A stretch of DNA of 64,000 nucleotides. Origin: Mesorhabditis belari (taxonomy: Eukaryota > Nematoda > Chromadorea > Rhabditida > Rhabditidae). Of the stretch, positions 11,721-23,198 are shown in pieces. The translations under genes were made by a program, and so were the position numbers. The DNA is taken from assembly GCA_958450365.1 (NCBI GenBank), contig CAUEEP010000908.1, positions 930,001 through 994,000 of the forward strand, given 5' to 3'. Below the pieces are notes generated by a model. The model did not search any database and was not told where the DNA came from. It saw only the letters and a list, made by a program, of their open reading frames with translations. Each line of letters begins with the position of its first letter. Position 1 is the first letter of the stretch.

Positions 11721-12882
11721 TTAGGCTGGCGACATTGAAAATTCGTTTTTGTGCAACAACAAAATTCATTCTTAAAAATAAACTAGGAACAATTAATCAA
11801 CAATATATTCCCCACAGCTATCAATAACATTTTTCCATCTTTGACGCAAATTATGGAAACTTTTGATGTCGTAAATGTTCTGGAACTTGTGGCCTTCGAG
11901 TGAACTTTGAAATAAAATAATACTTTGAAATCAATGGTAGTCAGACGGGGCAATATTTGGACTATTTGTATGCTGTACGATTTCAAACAAGAAAAAACAG
12001 CAACGAAATCGCATGAATCACTTTGTAACATATTTGGGAAAGATGCTATTACTGTTCATCAATGGCAAAACTGGTTCAAAAGATTTCGAGAGGGTGACGG
12101 AAGTCTGAAAGATCTGGAACGAGGACATCCCTCACAGGCTGTGGCAAACGACGATTTGCAGCAGAGAATCGAAAGTGACAACGACTACAAATGAACTTGC
12201 GGGATATTTTAATTGGGAACATAAAACAATCGAAAACTATTTGCATGAATTGGGCAAGCTCAATAAAGCTGGAAAATGGATTCCACATTCACTAAGCGAT
12301 CCAAACAAAGCCATCAGAATTCTTTGTTCAGGAAATTTGCTTCGAATCTCCAAGATTAGTGGATGGGATGCATTTTTAACTTCTGATGAGAAATGGATTC
12401 ATGATGACAATATTACAAGGAAAAGAAAATCGGTCGACCCGGGTGAAACTCCAAAGCCAATACCTAAACCGGATTTTCACGGAAGGAAAGTTATGCTGTC
12501 GGTTTGGTTGAATAACCGAGGCTTGGTTCATTTCGAAGTGTTAAGTGTTAGTTTCTGGTCAGATTGTTGATGCAAATCTTTACGTCCAACAACTTGATCG
12601 CATGGACGCGGTTATTCTCTCGAAAGGAATCGATCATACAACAGTGCAATTGCTACACGACAATGCCCGTCCTCGCGTTGCCAAAATTACGCAAGAGAAA
12701 ATTGAGCAATTGGGCTGGGAACTTCTAGTTCATCCGCCTTAGAGTTAAGATATGTCCTCTTCTGACTACCATTTCTTTCGAAGTATACGGCATTCACTCG
12801 AAGGCCACAAGTTCCAGAACATTGATGACATCAAAAATGGGTCACTGCTTTCTTTCAATCAAAACCAGCACAATTCTTTGGA
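11721..12882 (+). mobile_element. Rearranged mariner element M2
   Basis: The left 240 bp (11721 to about 11960) carry the 3' end of the element in minus orientation. From about 11970 the 5' part and body follow in plus orientation, so the element is folded back on itself. The transposase remnant keeps SDEKW, HDNARP and an altered third motif, and is broken by frameshifts (stop after DNDYK near 12192, shift near 12560) and by a TAG replacing the PYSPD segment near 12740. The right end is lost where the inverted-repeat arm begins. Confidence 0.75.
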
Positions 12883-12883
12883 T

Positions 12884-13868
12884 TGGATTTTGTTCAAATT
12901 TAAACTGGATTTTAGGTAATGAGGGACATGCTGAAAAAGATTCGCGAAGTCTTGGAGGTGCTTGTCGTTGGGTCGATCCTAACAGGTTGGATTTGTCCAC
13001 TGACTGTGTGGACCATTTATTTATAGCCATAAGCATAGCAAGGAGAACCCCCTTCTTATATGTATTTGTGCAAATCTATCTAAAAGCCATTTCCCAAAGT
13101 TCAGAATCGTTATTAAACTGTATGGACTTTATAGGATCTATCATGCTGATCAAAATGAGCTAAAAATTAGCTGCCAACAGCCACGCAAATGCGAGATAGT
13201 TTACATTAAATTTAAATTAAATTAAATGAATTTAAATGTTCTACCTAGACCTGACTAGATCAGGGTTGCTTTAGAGGCAGGGTCAGAAGGCAAGATCAGA
13301 TCAGAAGCCAAGAATGCAAACGCGAGATCTTTTGCATTAAAGTTTTTGTAATTTCCTTAAAAGGCGATTTGTTCCACGAGCAAATGGATAAGAGCATGGT
13401 ATACAAGGCGAGTATGGTTTATCTTTTGTCTGGATTCGACCCCCACTAGGACATTTCCTTTCCTTTTTATGATTTATTTCTCTGTTTTTTAATTTTTTTT
13501 CTCAAAATCATTTATTAAATCAAAAATAACCCCAAAATCACTTCATTTGTGTATCGGGGATGTGTTTTTCTTTGAAAAGGCTAGTTCAGTGATATACGGG
13601 TCCTCTAATCGCCATTTGATACGTTTCTATATACTGTATATCACTGAACTAGCCTATTCAAATTAAAAAACACATCTCTGATATACCATAAAAAAAACAT
13701 TAAAAGGAAATGAAATGTCCTAGTGGGGATCGAACCCAGGCAAAAGATAAATCATACTCGCCTTGTATGCCATGGTCTTATCCATTCGTCTGTCAGGTTT
13801 GCTGGTCGAACAAATCGCCTTTTGAGGAAATTACAAAAACTTTAATGTAAACTATCTCGCGTTTGCAT
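12884..13868. repeat. Right arm of the large inverted repeat
   Basis: Reverse complement of 9929-10910, including the nested hairpin and tRNA-like pieces. Its first 140 bp contain a small frame (MRDMLKKIREVLEVLVVG) that corresponds to the leader-like frame upstream of R5-R7. Confidence 0.8.
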
Positions 13869-15071
13869 GGTGGTTGGCAGCTAATTTTTAGCTCATTTTG
13901 ATCAGCATGATCGATTCTATAAGGTCCATACAGTTTCATAACGATTCGGAACTTTGCGCTCTGATCGTTTCCTCGTAAGAGAAATGGCTATTAGATAGAT
14001 TTGCACCAATGCATATAATAAATGGGTTCTCCTTGCTATGCTTATGGCCATAAATAAATGGTACACACAGTCAGTCGACAAATCTAACCTGTTAGGATCG
14101 ACCCAACGACAAGCACCTCCAAGACTTCGCGAATCTTTTTCAGCATGTCCCTCATTACCTAAAATCCAGTTTAAATTTGAACAAAATCCAAACTGAACCA
14201 TCAAGGAAACTCGCAAGTTTATAGGTTCAAAAATAGAAAGGTCTTTTATTTTGGAAGATTTGGAAAGTCTAGGCTTTGGTGAATGACTAATGCCATCAAA
14301 TGTTGCCTGTGGCTGAGTTTTAAATTTCCAATCGAGTCAAAATGGAGCCGCCTTCTGCAACAAAACAAGTTACCCAAAAAAAAATTCCTTAGGTTTCAAT
14401 TTTTGGTCTTCTGGGAAAAAATTTATATTGTATGTCTTAAAGGACACTTCAATTTACTTGTTTGGTTCAAAGTCCATCAAATTTTTGAAGCACTTCCCCG
14501 TTTTTGTGTACAAAATCAACTGGGGGCGGGAGACGATTGGGTGCACTTTTTGTTAACAGAGATGGCAAAAATAAATTCAAATAATTAATAGAAGCTAAAA
14601 TGCAAAAAGAATTGCATAAAAAACACAAAAATGAACCAATTTTGAAAAGTTTCCAAACTTTTGGGGAACCCTATATTTTAAAGTTCAAAGCTGGTCCAAG
14701 TTCCTCAATAAAAAGCGATAATTTTCACCGATTTGTCTGCTGGGAATTCATAAGGCTGTGCTCTTTTGCTTTTTTTTTATCCATATTAATTGTTAACACT
14801 GAAAAACAGTTAAATTAGAGTTTGGCTCTAGAAAAATCGTCTTTTTCTGCATTAATACGTATTTAGAGTTAATTACTATAAAAGTAAGTACTTTTTGAGC
14901 TCCATTATTGCAAACGTGAGGTTATCTTGGCTAACAAAAATGGTCACATTTTTGACCAATTTCATTTTTTCAATCCTAATCAGATTTAAAGTCTTATATG
15001 AAACGAATGAAATTTAAAATTCATACACAAACTCATGAATCTATTAGAAAAATGTTAGTAGATTTTAAATA
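13869..15071. repeat. Direct-repeat block B2
   Basis: A second copy of 10600-11720 in the same orientation, ending at mariner M3 as B1 ends at M2. No intact gene is recognised. The open frames here also appear at 11118-11303. Confidence 0.6.
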
Positions 15072-16326
15072 TTAGGTTGGCGACATTGAAATTTCGTTTT
15101 TGTGCAACAACAAATTTATTCGTAAAAATAAACGAGAAACAATTAATCGACAATATATTCCCCACAGCCATCAATAACATTTTTCCATCTTTGGCGCAAA
15201 TTATGGATACTCTCTTAAAAGAATTGTGCTGGTTTTGATTGAAAGAAGGCAGAGACCCATTTTTGATGTTATCAATGTTCTGGAACTTGTGGCCTTCGAG
15301 TGAACTTTGAAATAAATGATAGTCAGACGGGTCTATATCTGGACTATAAGGCGGATGAACTAGAAGTTCCCACCCCAATTGGTCGATTTTCTCTTGCGTA
15401 ATTTTGGCAACGTGAGGACGGGCATTGTCGTGTAACAATTGCACTGTTGTCTGATCGATTCCTTTCGAGCGAAGAACCGCGTCCATGCGATCAAGTTGTT
15501 GAACGTAAAGACTTGCATCAACAGTCTGACCAGAGATTAACACTTAACACTTCGAAATAAACCAAGCATCGGATATTCAACCAAATCGACAGCATAACTT
15601 TCCTTCCGTGAAAATCCGGTTTAGGTATTGGCTTTGGAGTTTCACCAGGGTCGACCGATTTTCCTTTCCTTGTAATATTGTCATAATGAATCCATTTCTC
15701 ATCAGAAATTAAAATTGCATCCCATCCACTATTCTTGGAGATTCGAAGCAAATTTCCTGAACAAAGAATTCTGATGGCTTTGTTTGCATCGCTTAGTGAA
15801 TGTGGAATCCATTTTCCAGCTTTATTGATCTTGCCCAATTCATCCAAATGGTTTTCGCTTGTTTTATGATCGCCATTAAAATATTCCGCAAGTCGTAGGC
15901 GTCACTTGTAGTCGTTGTCACTTTCGATTATCTGCTTCAAATCGTCGTTTGCCACAGCCTGTGAGTGGTGTCCTCGTTCCAGATCTTCCAGACTTCCGTC
16001 ATCCTCTCGAAATCTTTTGAACCAGTTTTGACATTGATGAACAGTGATAGCATCTTTTCCAAATATGTTACAAAGTGATTCATGCGATTTCGTTGCTATT
16101 TTTTTCTTGTTTGAAATCGTAAAGCATACAAATAGTCGATATTTGAGATCGTCCAGCATCTAAGGGATTTTTTATTAAAATTCTTCAACTGGAAACAAAG
16201 AAAAGATGCGTAATAAAGCACAATAATTAGATCTTTAAAACAGAAGAGATTGCGGTGGTAATAGTATCCAAAGTGTTAAAATCCATGAAGAGAAACGCAA
16301 ACGAAATTTCAATGTCGTCAACCTAA
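15072..16326 (-). mobile_element. Near-full-length mariner element M3 (1255 bp)
   Basis: Both terminal repeats are present (ttaggttggcgacattgaaatttcg and the complementary acgaaatttcaatgtcgtcaaccta) and TA flanks each end. The length is typical for mariner. It is the best-preserved of M1-M3. Confidence 0.88.
15122..16159 (-). pseudogene. Mariner transposase remnant (M3)
   Basis: Starts at ATG 16159 (MLDDLKYRL). All three catalytic Asp motifs are legible: SDEKWIHYDN, LLHDNARPHVAK and PYSPDIDPSDYHLF, the DD34D layout of mariner. Breaks include a shift near 16110 (the text after YRL changes frame), a stop after SDNDYK near 15902, a shift near 15530, and one missing A in FQNIDNIKNGS near 15265 that throws the C-terminus out of frame. 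In the restored frame the last residues would read LRQRWKNVI and end in IVD, as expected for the family. M1 and M2 show the same AAAAATGGG deletion. Confidence 0.85.
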
Positions 16327-16649
16327 TAACAGAACGAAAAAAATGTCAACTCTTTTGGCTTTTGAGAAAACCAGACTTTTGTATGGCGCAATACTATATA
16401 TGCCACACCCTGTAGAGGGTGACCAGAAATAACACCGTATTTTTGCCGAATTTTCCTTTTTTGCCTTTTGATAGCAAGAGTAGTGTAAAGCCGTAAAAAT
16501 TTGAAGTATAAAATTTTACACAAACTCAAGAATCTAATGAAAAGCGTCCGTAGCTTCTAAATATCTAAACGAAAACAATGTCAACTCTTTTGTTTTTTGA
16601 GGAAATCATACTTTTGTAGAGCGCAAAAGTATATTTACCGCACCTTGTA
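16327..16649. other. Repeat debris
   Basis: Holds a broken copy of the CAGGGTG MITE left end (about 16417) and sequence shared with 2930-3010, that is, with the flank of mariner M1. No gene is seen. Confidence 0.4.
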
Positions 16650-17191
16650 CAGGGTGACCAGAAATAAAACCGTATTTTTGCTGAATCTTCCTTTTTTGCC
16701 AACCTTTTGATAGCAAGAGTACTGTAAAGCCATTATTTGAAAAGATTCAAGATTTTTTAAGTATAAAAACATTGTTGTCAATCTAAAAACACAGCCTCAA
16801 TCTTTTCAGAACACCCTAGAAGAAAGTGCAACTATTTTTTTGGAAAAACCCATTAGAAAAATGTTTGTTCAGGTTTTAGATACATAGTGAACGGCTTTAA
16901 AATCAAATTTAAACTTTTTTTGATTCCCTTTAAGTTTCAAGGGCCAAACTCGCAAATTCATCTTTTACTGCCCACTAAGTCTGCCAAAATGCAAATTTCA
17001 ATTTTAGTTTTGACAATCTATCTTAACGAGTACTGTGTGAATAATTGAAAATATTAATGGCTAAAATATTTTTATAGAGAATATCTAAAACTTGTCGAGT
17101 TTCTAATACTCCTTTTCATTTTTGAGTCAGAAAGAAAAATTCAGCATTTTTTCGCGCCACAAAAATCACTCCGTTATTTCTAGTCACCCTG
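16650..17191. mobile_element. Longer copy of the CAGGGTG MITE (542 bp)
   Basis: The same inverted termini as 3015-3348 with TA at both outer flanks, but about 200 bp more internal sequence (around 16770-17010). It may be closer to the parental element. A broken right end of the same family recurs at 17380-17432. Confidence 0.65.
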
Positions 17192-17861
17192 TAATATGAG
17201 TCGACTTTGTGAAGCTACAGCTACAAGATTTCCGTTTTTTTGCGACCAGATGGGTACGATTTAATGCCATAAAACGAACTTTTGCATTTGAACTAGGTAA
17301 CAGCTGACTGTTTCAGTTGCAGTCCAGGCGGACACCCGAATGGACAAGACAAAAAGAAAGATGAGCATCCAGTCGGAAATTCAGCATTTTTTCGCGCCAC
17401 AAAAACCACTCCGTTATTTCTAGTCACCCTGTAATATGAGTCGACTTTGTGAAGCTACAGCTACAAGATTCCAGTTCTTTTGCGATCAGATGGCTATGTT
17501 TTAATGCTTAAAACAAACTTTTGCAACTGGACTAGATAACAGCTGACTGTTTCATTTGCAGTCCAGGCGGACACCTGATTGGACAAGGCAAAAAGAAAGA
17601 GGAGAATTCAGTGGGACTGGGACAATTTGAAAGCAGAAACTGGTATTGAATACCCGAGGATTTCCGTGACACTTTGCATTTCAACTCAGTTTTTAAAGGA
17701 TCGCGGTGCAAGAAGTTCAAAGTTATTCAATAAAAAGCAATAATTGTCGCCCATTCATCTGCTGGGAATTCATCAGGCTGTGTTTTGGTTCGTTTTTTAT
17801 CTTCATGTTTCTTAGGAAAAACTTTTGGCACCATACTTTCATTGGGTGTTTGGATTCCACA

Positions 17862-18445
17862 AAGTCTCGAAGCCAATTGCCCGTTAAACTAAGTTCTGTC
17901 CGAGATAAATCTACTCTCCCGGGGGAATTTTTTCTACAGATAAAAAATGCTGAAACGTTAATGAGGAGTTGCAATGCGCCAAATCAAAAACGGCAATAAA
18001 ATAGAACTAGCTATAAAATAGAATTTACTGTAAAATAGATCTTCTATGTAAAATTTGAGTTTCATATCTAATTTCCAATTTTCTGCCCACAAAATATTAC
18101 CTTTTCTTCGGCTACGTTATCTCGACGAGATTTTCAATCAAATGGCCGCCGTCTCGGGGATTTTTTAGCCATTAATAATTGATTATCATTCGATTTCAAA
18201 GAATACGAAGTTGTACTGACTCTTTCTAGTTGTTATTTGAATCAAAACGGCTGCGGTAATCAATCAATTATCAATTCTAATAACTAAATGTTAAACAGAA
18301 ATCACATATTTCTGCACGGAATTTCTTTTTTTGTCGTTTTGGATTTCTTTCATCGCAACTCCACATGAACGACTTAACATTTTGAATTCTTTCACAAGAA
18401 TCCCCCCGGGAAGCAAATTTGTCTTGGACAGAACTTACTATGGTT
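17862..18445. repeat. Fold-back element, long version
   Basis: Left arm (17870-17990: agttctgtccgagataaat, aatgaggagttgcaatg) and right arm (about 18340-18440: catcgcaactccacatgaacg, ggacagaacttac) are complementary. The 300-350 bp between them are AT-rich and non-coding. Sequence from 18450 to 19530 contains nothing I can support beyond repeats shared with 6830-7390. Confidence 0.6.
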
Positions 18446-19536
18446 TCGTTTGATTAATTTTGGTTTTTCTTGTAATAACATATTTTGCAATAGGATGGGT
18501 AGAGTTCAAACTTGAATACTTATGCAATTCAAGATGAAAATACAAAGAAATGATAAACCAGTTACAGTAAGCATTTTGCGATTGGATTGGAAAAACTTTC
18601 ACTTTGTATCGCATGGATTTTGCATCGAATTCATCGCCAAAATAAATTATCATACACCTTATTACCATTAAAAAAAAAAACACATTCGAGCAAACAAATT
18701 TAAAAATAAGTTAAACCCTGGGTACTTCTTTAGTATCTGGCGGGGATAGCGATTTTGCCAATTCTGTTTTAGTTTTTGAGAAAATTCTTGTTAGTAACTT
18801 TTCTTTTTTTGGTTCTTATCGTGTCGAATCAAAGGAATACCGTTGTACTTCCAGGGAAAATGGTTCGATAATGTGGAATAAATTGTTCATCAAAGTTGAA
18901 AAACGACGAATTGGCAAAAGTTTCTTTTTGTTTTGTGACAGTAATCAATTGCACAGATGATGAAATGAGTGGTCTCGGTGAAAGAATAGAGGTCAACCAA
19001 GTAGCGTCTTTTCTAAAATGCACCTATTTTCTTAAAAGCTACCCTTGACTACCGACAGTGTGGAGGTTTCTATGTGTTTGATTGAAAGCTACCGTACCAC
19101 GGAGGTTAAGAAACGACTTGCGATGACATGGTAAGTAAAAATATTTAAAAAATTTGCCTAAAAAAGTTCACATTAACCAGTGGTTTATTGTGTTTTGAAG
19201 AAATATTTGAACTAGTTTGAACTCAAGAAATATTTGTATGTGGCACTATAGGAGCACATGACGTCTGGCTGAAACGGAACATCGATTAAGGGCTTTCAAT
19301 AAGGGCGAAGCGTGTAGAAGGTGTTTATCTGTTCCTTGGTCACAACTCTTAGCTGACCGAATGCAAAATTTCTGGCGTCAGGTTGAACAAAACAAAAAAT
19401 CAATTCTTGAACAAAACCTATGTACTGATTTTAAATTGGCTTTGATTTAATAGTTAGAAAATACAGTCCCAAAAAATTGGCAAAGTGCATAATTGTCCCA
19501 ATTTTCTTATCTCATTTCAAAGTTGATCCTTTTCAG

Positions 19537-19616
19537 AATGGCGTCGCCGTTTGTTGTGCGCAAACGCCAACTTAAATGATGGTTTCTGTGTGAATGGCTC
19601 AGACTTCTGTAACTGA
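19537..19616 (+). pseudogene. Knottin-like peptide exon, frameshifted (partner of R3)
   Basis: Matches the exon at 7634-7714 but is 80 nt instead of 81. One base is missing after TGTTGTGCG, so the frame runs into a stop a few codons after the CC pair. The upstream exon near 19372 has TGG where other copies have a Cys codon. The stop lies 96 bp from R3, the same spacing as in the R2 pair. Confidence 0.65.
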
Positions 19617-19711
19617 AAAACGAGAATTTCCCCTGAGTGTTATTCTTGATTTATGTCTTTTCTTCTATAAACCGAATTGAAAGATGCTTTTCGCTAAAAC
19701 GATGAATGCAA

Positions 19712-21516
19712 TCAGATTTTGGGTGTCGAGTTAGAGCTCTTGGTGACCATTGTACTCTTGACGGATTGAGAAGAAATTGAGTTGAACTTTTCTTTTTCAC
19801 TCGATGAAGACACCTTCTTTTTCAGGTATACCATGTTTATATAACTAAACAAAGGTATCGAAGTTAAGACTGAGAAAGTGCGACAAAACCTCAGTCCAAG
19901 CGTGTAAATACATATGGAGACGTTTGAGTTCACTTGCAATGCCACATTCGATAAGTAGTAGCCAAAGAAAGGATACTGTACCATGGTGATCAGACTCGAG
20001 ACGAAATAATTCATAAAGTAGTATGTTGAGCTACCAATCATCTGAAAAGCGTTTTGTGACTCGTTTGGTATCTTCAGATCTCTTTAATTGAAAGAGTCAA
20101 GACTGTTAGATTAAAAAACTGTTTTGGCAAACAGAAGGCACTTTTGATTACCTTTTTCAACTAAATTTTCAAGTAACCAATTTTGCATTAAATGTCTTGA
20201 GCCTGAACCAACCTGAATCATTAAACGTCTCTCCGCCTTTGAAGCTGCTTTGGAGTTATTCAGCTAAGTCTCACATTTTTTGAGAATCATTACTTCAACC
20301 TACTTTTCGAAGCTTTGAAAAAGTGAAAAGATCCATTGTAAACATGAAATATGCCAGAATTGGCATCACATACATATTCGCAATTGTACCATCTGCAAAA
20401 GCTGATACGCAGAAAAGAGAAATCGCTCCCGAATAGCAAATGAGAAACTGGAGGACGGCGTGTTTTGTTGTATACCTGAAAAACATTCCCTGGAAAGAAA
20501 CGGCCATGAAACGACTAAAAACATTTTTTCGAAAGTAATGCACGTTTTTGAAACCTGATTGAGACAAACATCTGACAAAATGCGTTCACGATGAGCAAAT
20601 TCCGGCCATTGGAGAGAATAAAAGCGGCCATGCCATCATTTACACATCTGCAATTGTAATTTCTTTAAGGGGATTCTCGTTTAAAGTAAATGATTCACTT
20701 GGCTCAATATATAATGCATATACTCAAAACAAAGCGGTTGGTATACGATTTTTCATCTAAAGCTAACCGGTCCAACTAGTAGCAAGGAAAATTGTCAGAT
20801 TCTTGGGAAATCTTCGAGAAAAAGATTCTTTATGCTTCATTCAAAAAGCGGAAATATTTTTGATGGCTTTATCCACATACCAGGTAAAAGTCAGGTATTT
20901 CATCTGAAAGCAGAAAATTTGAGCCAATCCATTGATTTCTTGCACTATCTCAAGCCAATTCTCAGGTATTTTGTTTGTAATAACCTTAACAACAAGACTA
21001 TTAAGTAGAGGCTTGAAGTATCATACACAAGTCTCATAAGGTTTTTTTACCCATGTTTCGAAAAGACTGTGCACAAGTAGTTCGTCATTTGAATTATCGT
21101 AAAGACCAATCGTTGCACATTTTCGCCCGTTAGGATTAGCCTAAAAAGTTCTTTTTTGAAACATGCAACCAAATTTATACTGTAGCTATCTAAATGCCTT
21201 GATCATTAAACTTGAGACTTCAGTAAAGTTACAGTAACTTACCGAACACTCAGCAATAAGTCATCATTTTTGGCCGAGTAATAAATCGCGAAAAGGTTTG
21301 TGAAAATGGCAACGAAAAGTACCTGCATGCAAATGAGTTTTATGCTTTTTGTAACAAAATTCACCAAGGCGCTTCCTGATCCCAAAAAAGCTCCAAATCG
21401 CTGAAGTGTATCCAGGCTGATCTCAAGGAGTCCTGGCTGAGTTGGGTCTGATTGGAAGCTGACGGCACGTTTAATCATTAGATCCAACTTGATCATTTGG
21501 CAAACATTACCGAGAG
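19712..21516 (-). CDS. Receptor R3, nematode 7TM chemoreceptor-like
   Basis: Exons 21516-21365, 21322-21243, 21140-21051, 20647-20555, 20514-20304, 20263-20213 and 20041-19712 have exactly the sizes found in R2 and join in frame. Visible parts: DPTQPGLLEIS extracellular stretch, TM1 (LFVAIFTNLFAIYYSAKND), RLILTGENVQRL, TM3 with FCQMFVSI then SRFMAVSFQG, TM4-TM5, AERRLMIQ loop, TM6 (MNYFVSSLITMVQYPFFGYY), TM7 (CIYTLGLRFCRTFSVL) and a Ser-rich cytoplasmic tail ending SSNSTPKI. No stop or shift was found from exon 2 on. Exon 1 and the start codon are unresolved; the frame stays open upstream to 21655. Confidence 0.65.
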
Positions 21517-22324
21517 CTGGAATTGGAAGTAGAGCATTGTTTTTATAAGAAAAAATGATCAAGATATGTTCACCAACAAGCTTTGGTACTTTAGGATCAT
21601 ACAAGATCAGACTGGTAAATTCTCCGTAGGCTGAGGGAAGTACCCAAGCTCCCACTTACTATTAGACTTCGCTTAAACTACGGTATAGCCTAAAAAGTCT
21701 AGCTTTGGACAACATCTCAATATTTTCTTGTACGGACGCAATAAACAGAGTTAAATTTTCTTCTTAAACTTTTCCGTTGCTCCAGTTTTGGTTATGCAAT
21801 TCCAGTATGAGTTGGAAAAACTAAGACAATTAATTGACGTCAGAAAAGCCTCCAATGTTCAGATAGAAATTTCGGGTATGAAAGTACCAGTTTATTTGAT
21901 TTTGGAGCTCAATAAAATGTTCTATTAGGGTGAACCAAAAGTTTCCTATTTTTTTTTCTCTTTAAGTTTGAACAATTTTTTAAAACTAATAAATTTGTTT
22001 TATATATACGTGCCATATTTATTGGGTTGGGGAGAATGAGTCGGCGCCAAACTTTAAAGGGACTTTTTGCACACATAAAGCCTTCTTTAAACATACGTTT
22101 GGTTTCATCAAAAGGATCGCTGCGTTGTTTACTCTTTGAGAACAATGGAAACATTACCCTGGCTAGAAAACTTAAAAATCTTTCGAAATGAACTTGCCCG
22201 AGCTTGATGCCACAGCAGCCATAGAAAAAGAAATCTTTGTTATCTAGCTGTTTTAAAGCACCATAAGTGTCGTCCTTACCGCTGGGCTAACCAGTATATA
22301 GAAGGCGTTTCTAGGAAAGCCGAA

Positions 22325-22887
22325 ATGGAAGAGTACACGGCCACCACTTTCATCGATAAGGCTCGTTTCGAACTGGTCAAATCGGCCCCGGAACTTGGCC
22401 AATCTGCTGAAAAGGTTTGGCTGGCTGCGGCGTACGCCGTTAAGGAACTCTATCTTTCTTGTGGTGGTATCGATTTGAAATCGCATAATGCCCTCAATTT
22501 ATTTTGCAACTTTGCTATTTCCAATGCTGGATTGTCCTTTGGTCGTAAACACTATTTGCGTGGCCGTTGCTGGGATAAAGTGCGGGAGTGAGTAACTTTT
22601 AACGGATTGTATTTGAAATTGCTATTACTAATTACGAATGAATTTTTAGGCTGCGCCGAGACGTCTATGGCTCTGGCAAATTTCATGAGAGTGAATATGC
22701 GCAGATCATCTCAGATGTTGAAGTTTTTGTGCGCGAGTTGGCAACCTTCGATCGCCCGAAACTTTGGACCGTATTTGAGAAGGAGTACATTCTTGGAACA
22801 ATTGAGAAAGTAAAAGTTGAGAAGGTCGCAGGCAACATTAAGCTTGGAGGTCATATTTTCGAGTGTCATTATTCTGTTGATCTTTAG
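22325..22887 (+). CDS. PaREP1/HEPN-like domain protein, two exons
   Basis: Exon 1 (22325-22587) and exon 2 (22650-22887) are joined over a 62-nt GTGAGT..TTTTAG intron and give about 166 residues. Residues 10-60 are helical, with SAEKVWLAAAYAVKELYLS followed by LKSHNALNLFC. This resembles the archaeal PaREP1 family of HEPN-like proteins (conserved sequence like ASEKVW.A.A..VK followed by a KSH motif). I recall similar proteins in nematodes but cannot check. The C-terminal half (ISDVEVFVREL, then a Lys/Glu/Val-rich end closing ECHYSVDL) is not recognised. The start is the first ATG that fits the family's length; the frame is open further upstream. A poly(A) signal follows at 22927. Confidence 0.7.
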
Positions 22888-22926
22888 TTGTCTTTGCTAG
22901 AATCATGAATTGCAACTTTTCCTTCC

Positions 22927-22932
22927 AATAAA
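22927..22932 (+). terminator. Poly(A) signal AATAAA
   Basis: Lies 40 bp after the stop of the PaREP1-like gene. The same 3' region, including this signal, recurs at 42124-42129, near 49853 and near 57413. Confidence 0.6.
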
Positions 22933-22975
22933 CATGTTTTAAAATTGTCCAATATCAGGGTTTTGGTTACATTAT

Positions 22976-23045
22976 TCTGTATTACCTGGAATAGTAGTAT
23001 TTTTTTTTCTCTCTCCCCCCTTGGGGGCGCTACTATTAGAGGTAA
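22976..23045. mobile_element. Fragment of a ~78-bp MITE (GTATTACCT ends)
   Basis: Starts gtattacctggaatagta and ends ggcgctactattagaggtaa. It is a diverged copy of the complete small palindrome at 49906-49983 and sits in the 3' flank of the PaREP1-like gene. Confidence 0.5.
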
Positions 23046-23198
23046 AAACGAGCCGCATAAAAACGAGCTTTTTTTAAAAAATGAAGTTATGCTAAAATTT
23101 CAACATTTTTACTTGTAAAATCGCGTTTTCTTTAAGTTTTTAAGGGTAGATAAGAATTTTTAAAGATTTTTTTTTGATATATTTTCCTTTGTTAATCC

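Noticed and set aside
20366..20578. 70-codon frame overlapping receptor R3, and equivalents in the other copies (29130-29357, 39275-39493)
   Set aside because: They cross the 40-nt intron of the receptor in the wrong frame; the spliced frame gives a consistent TM3 in all copies.
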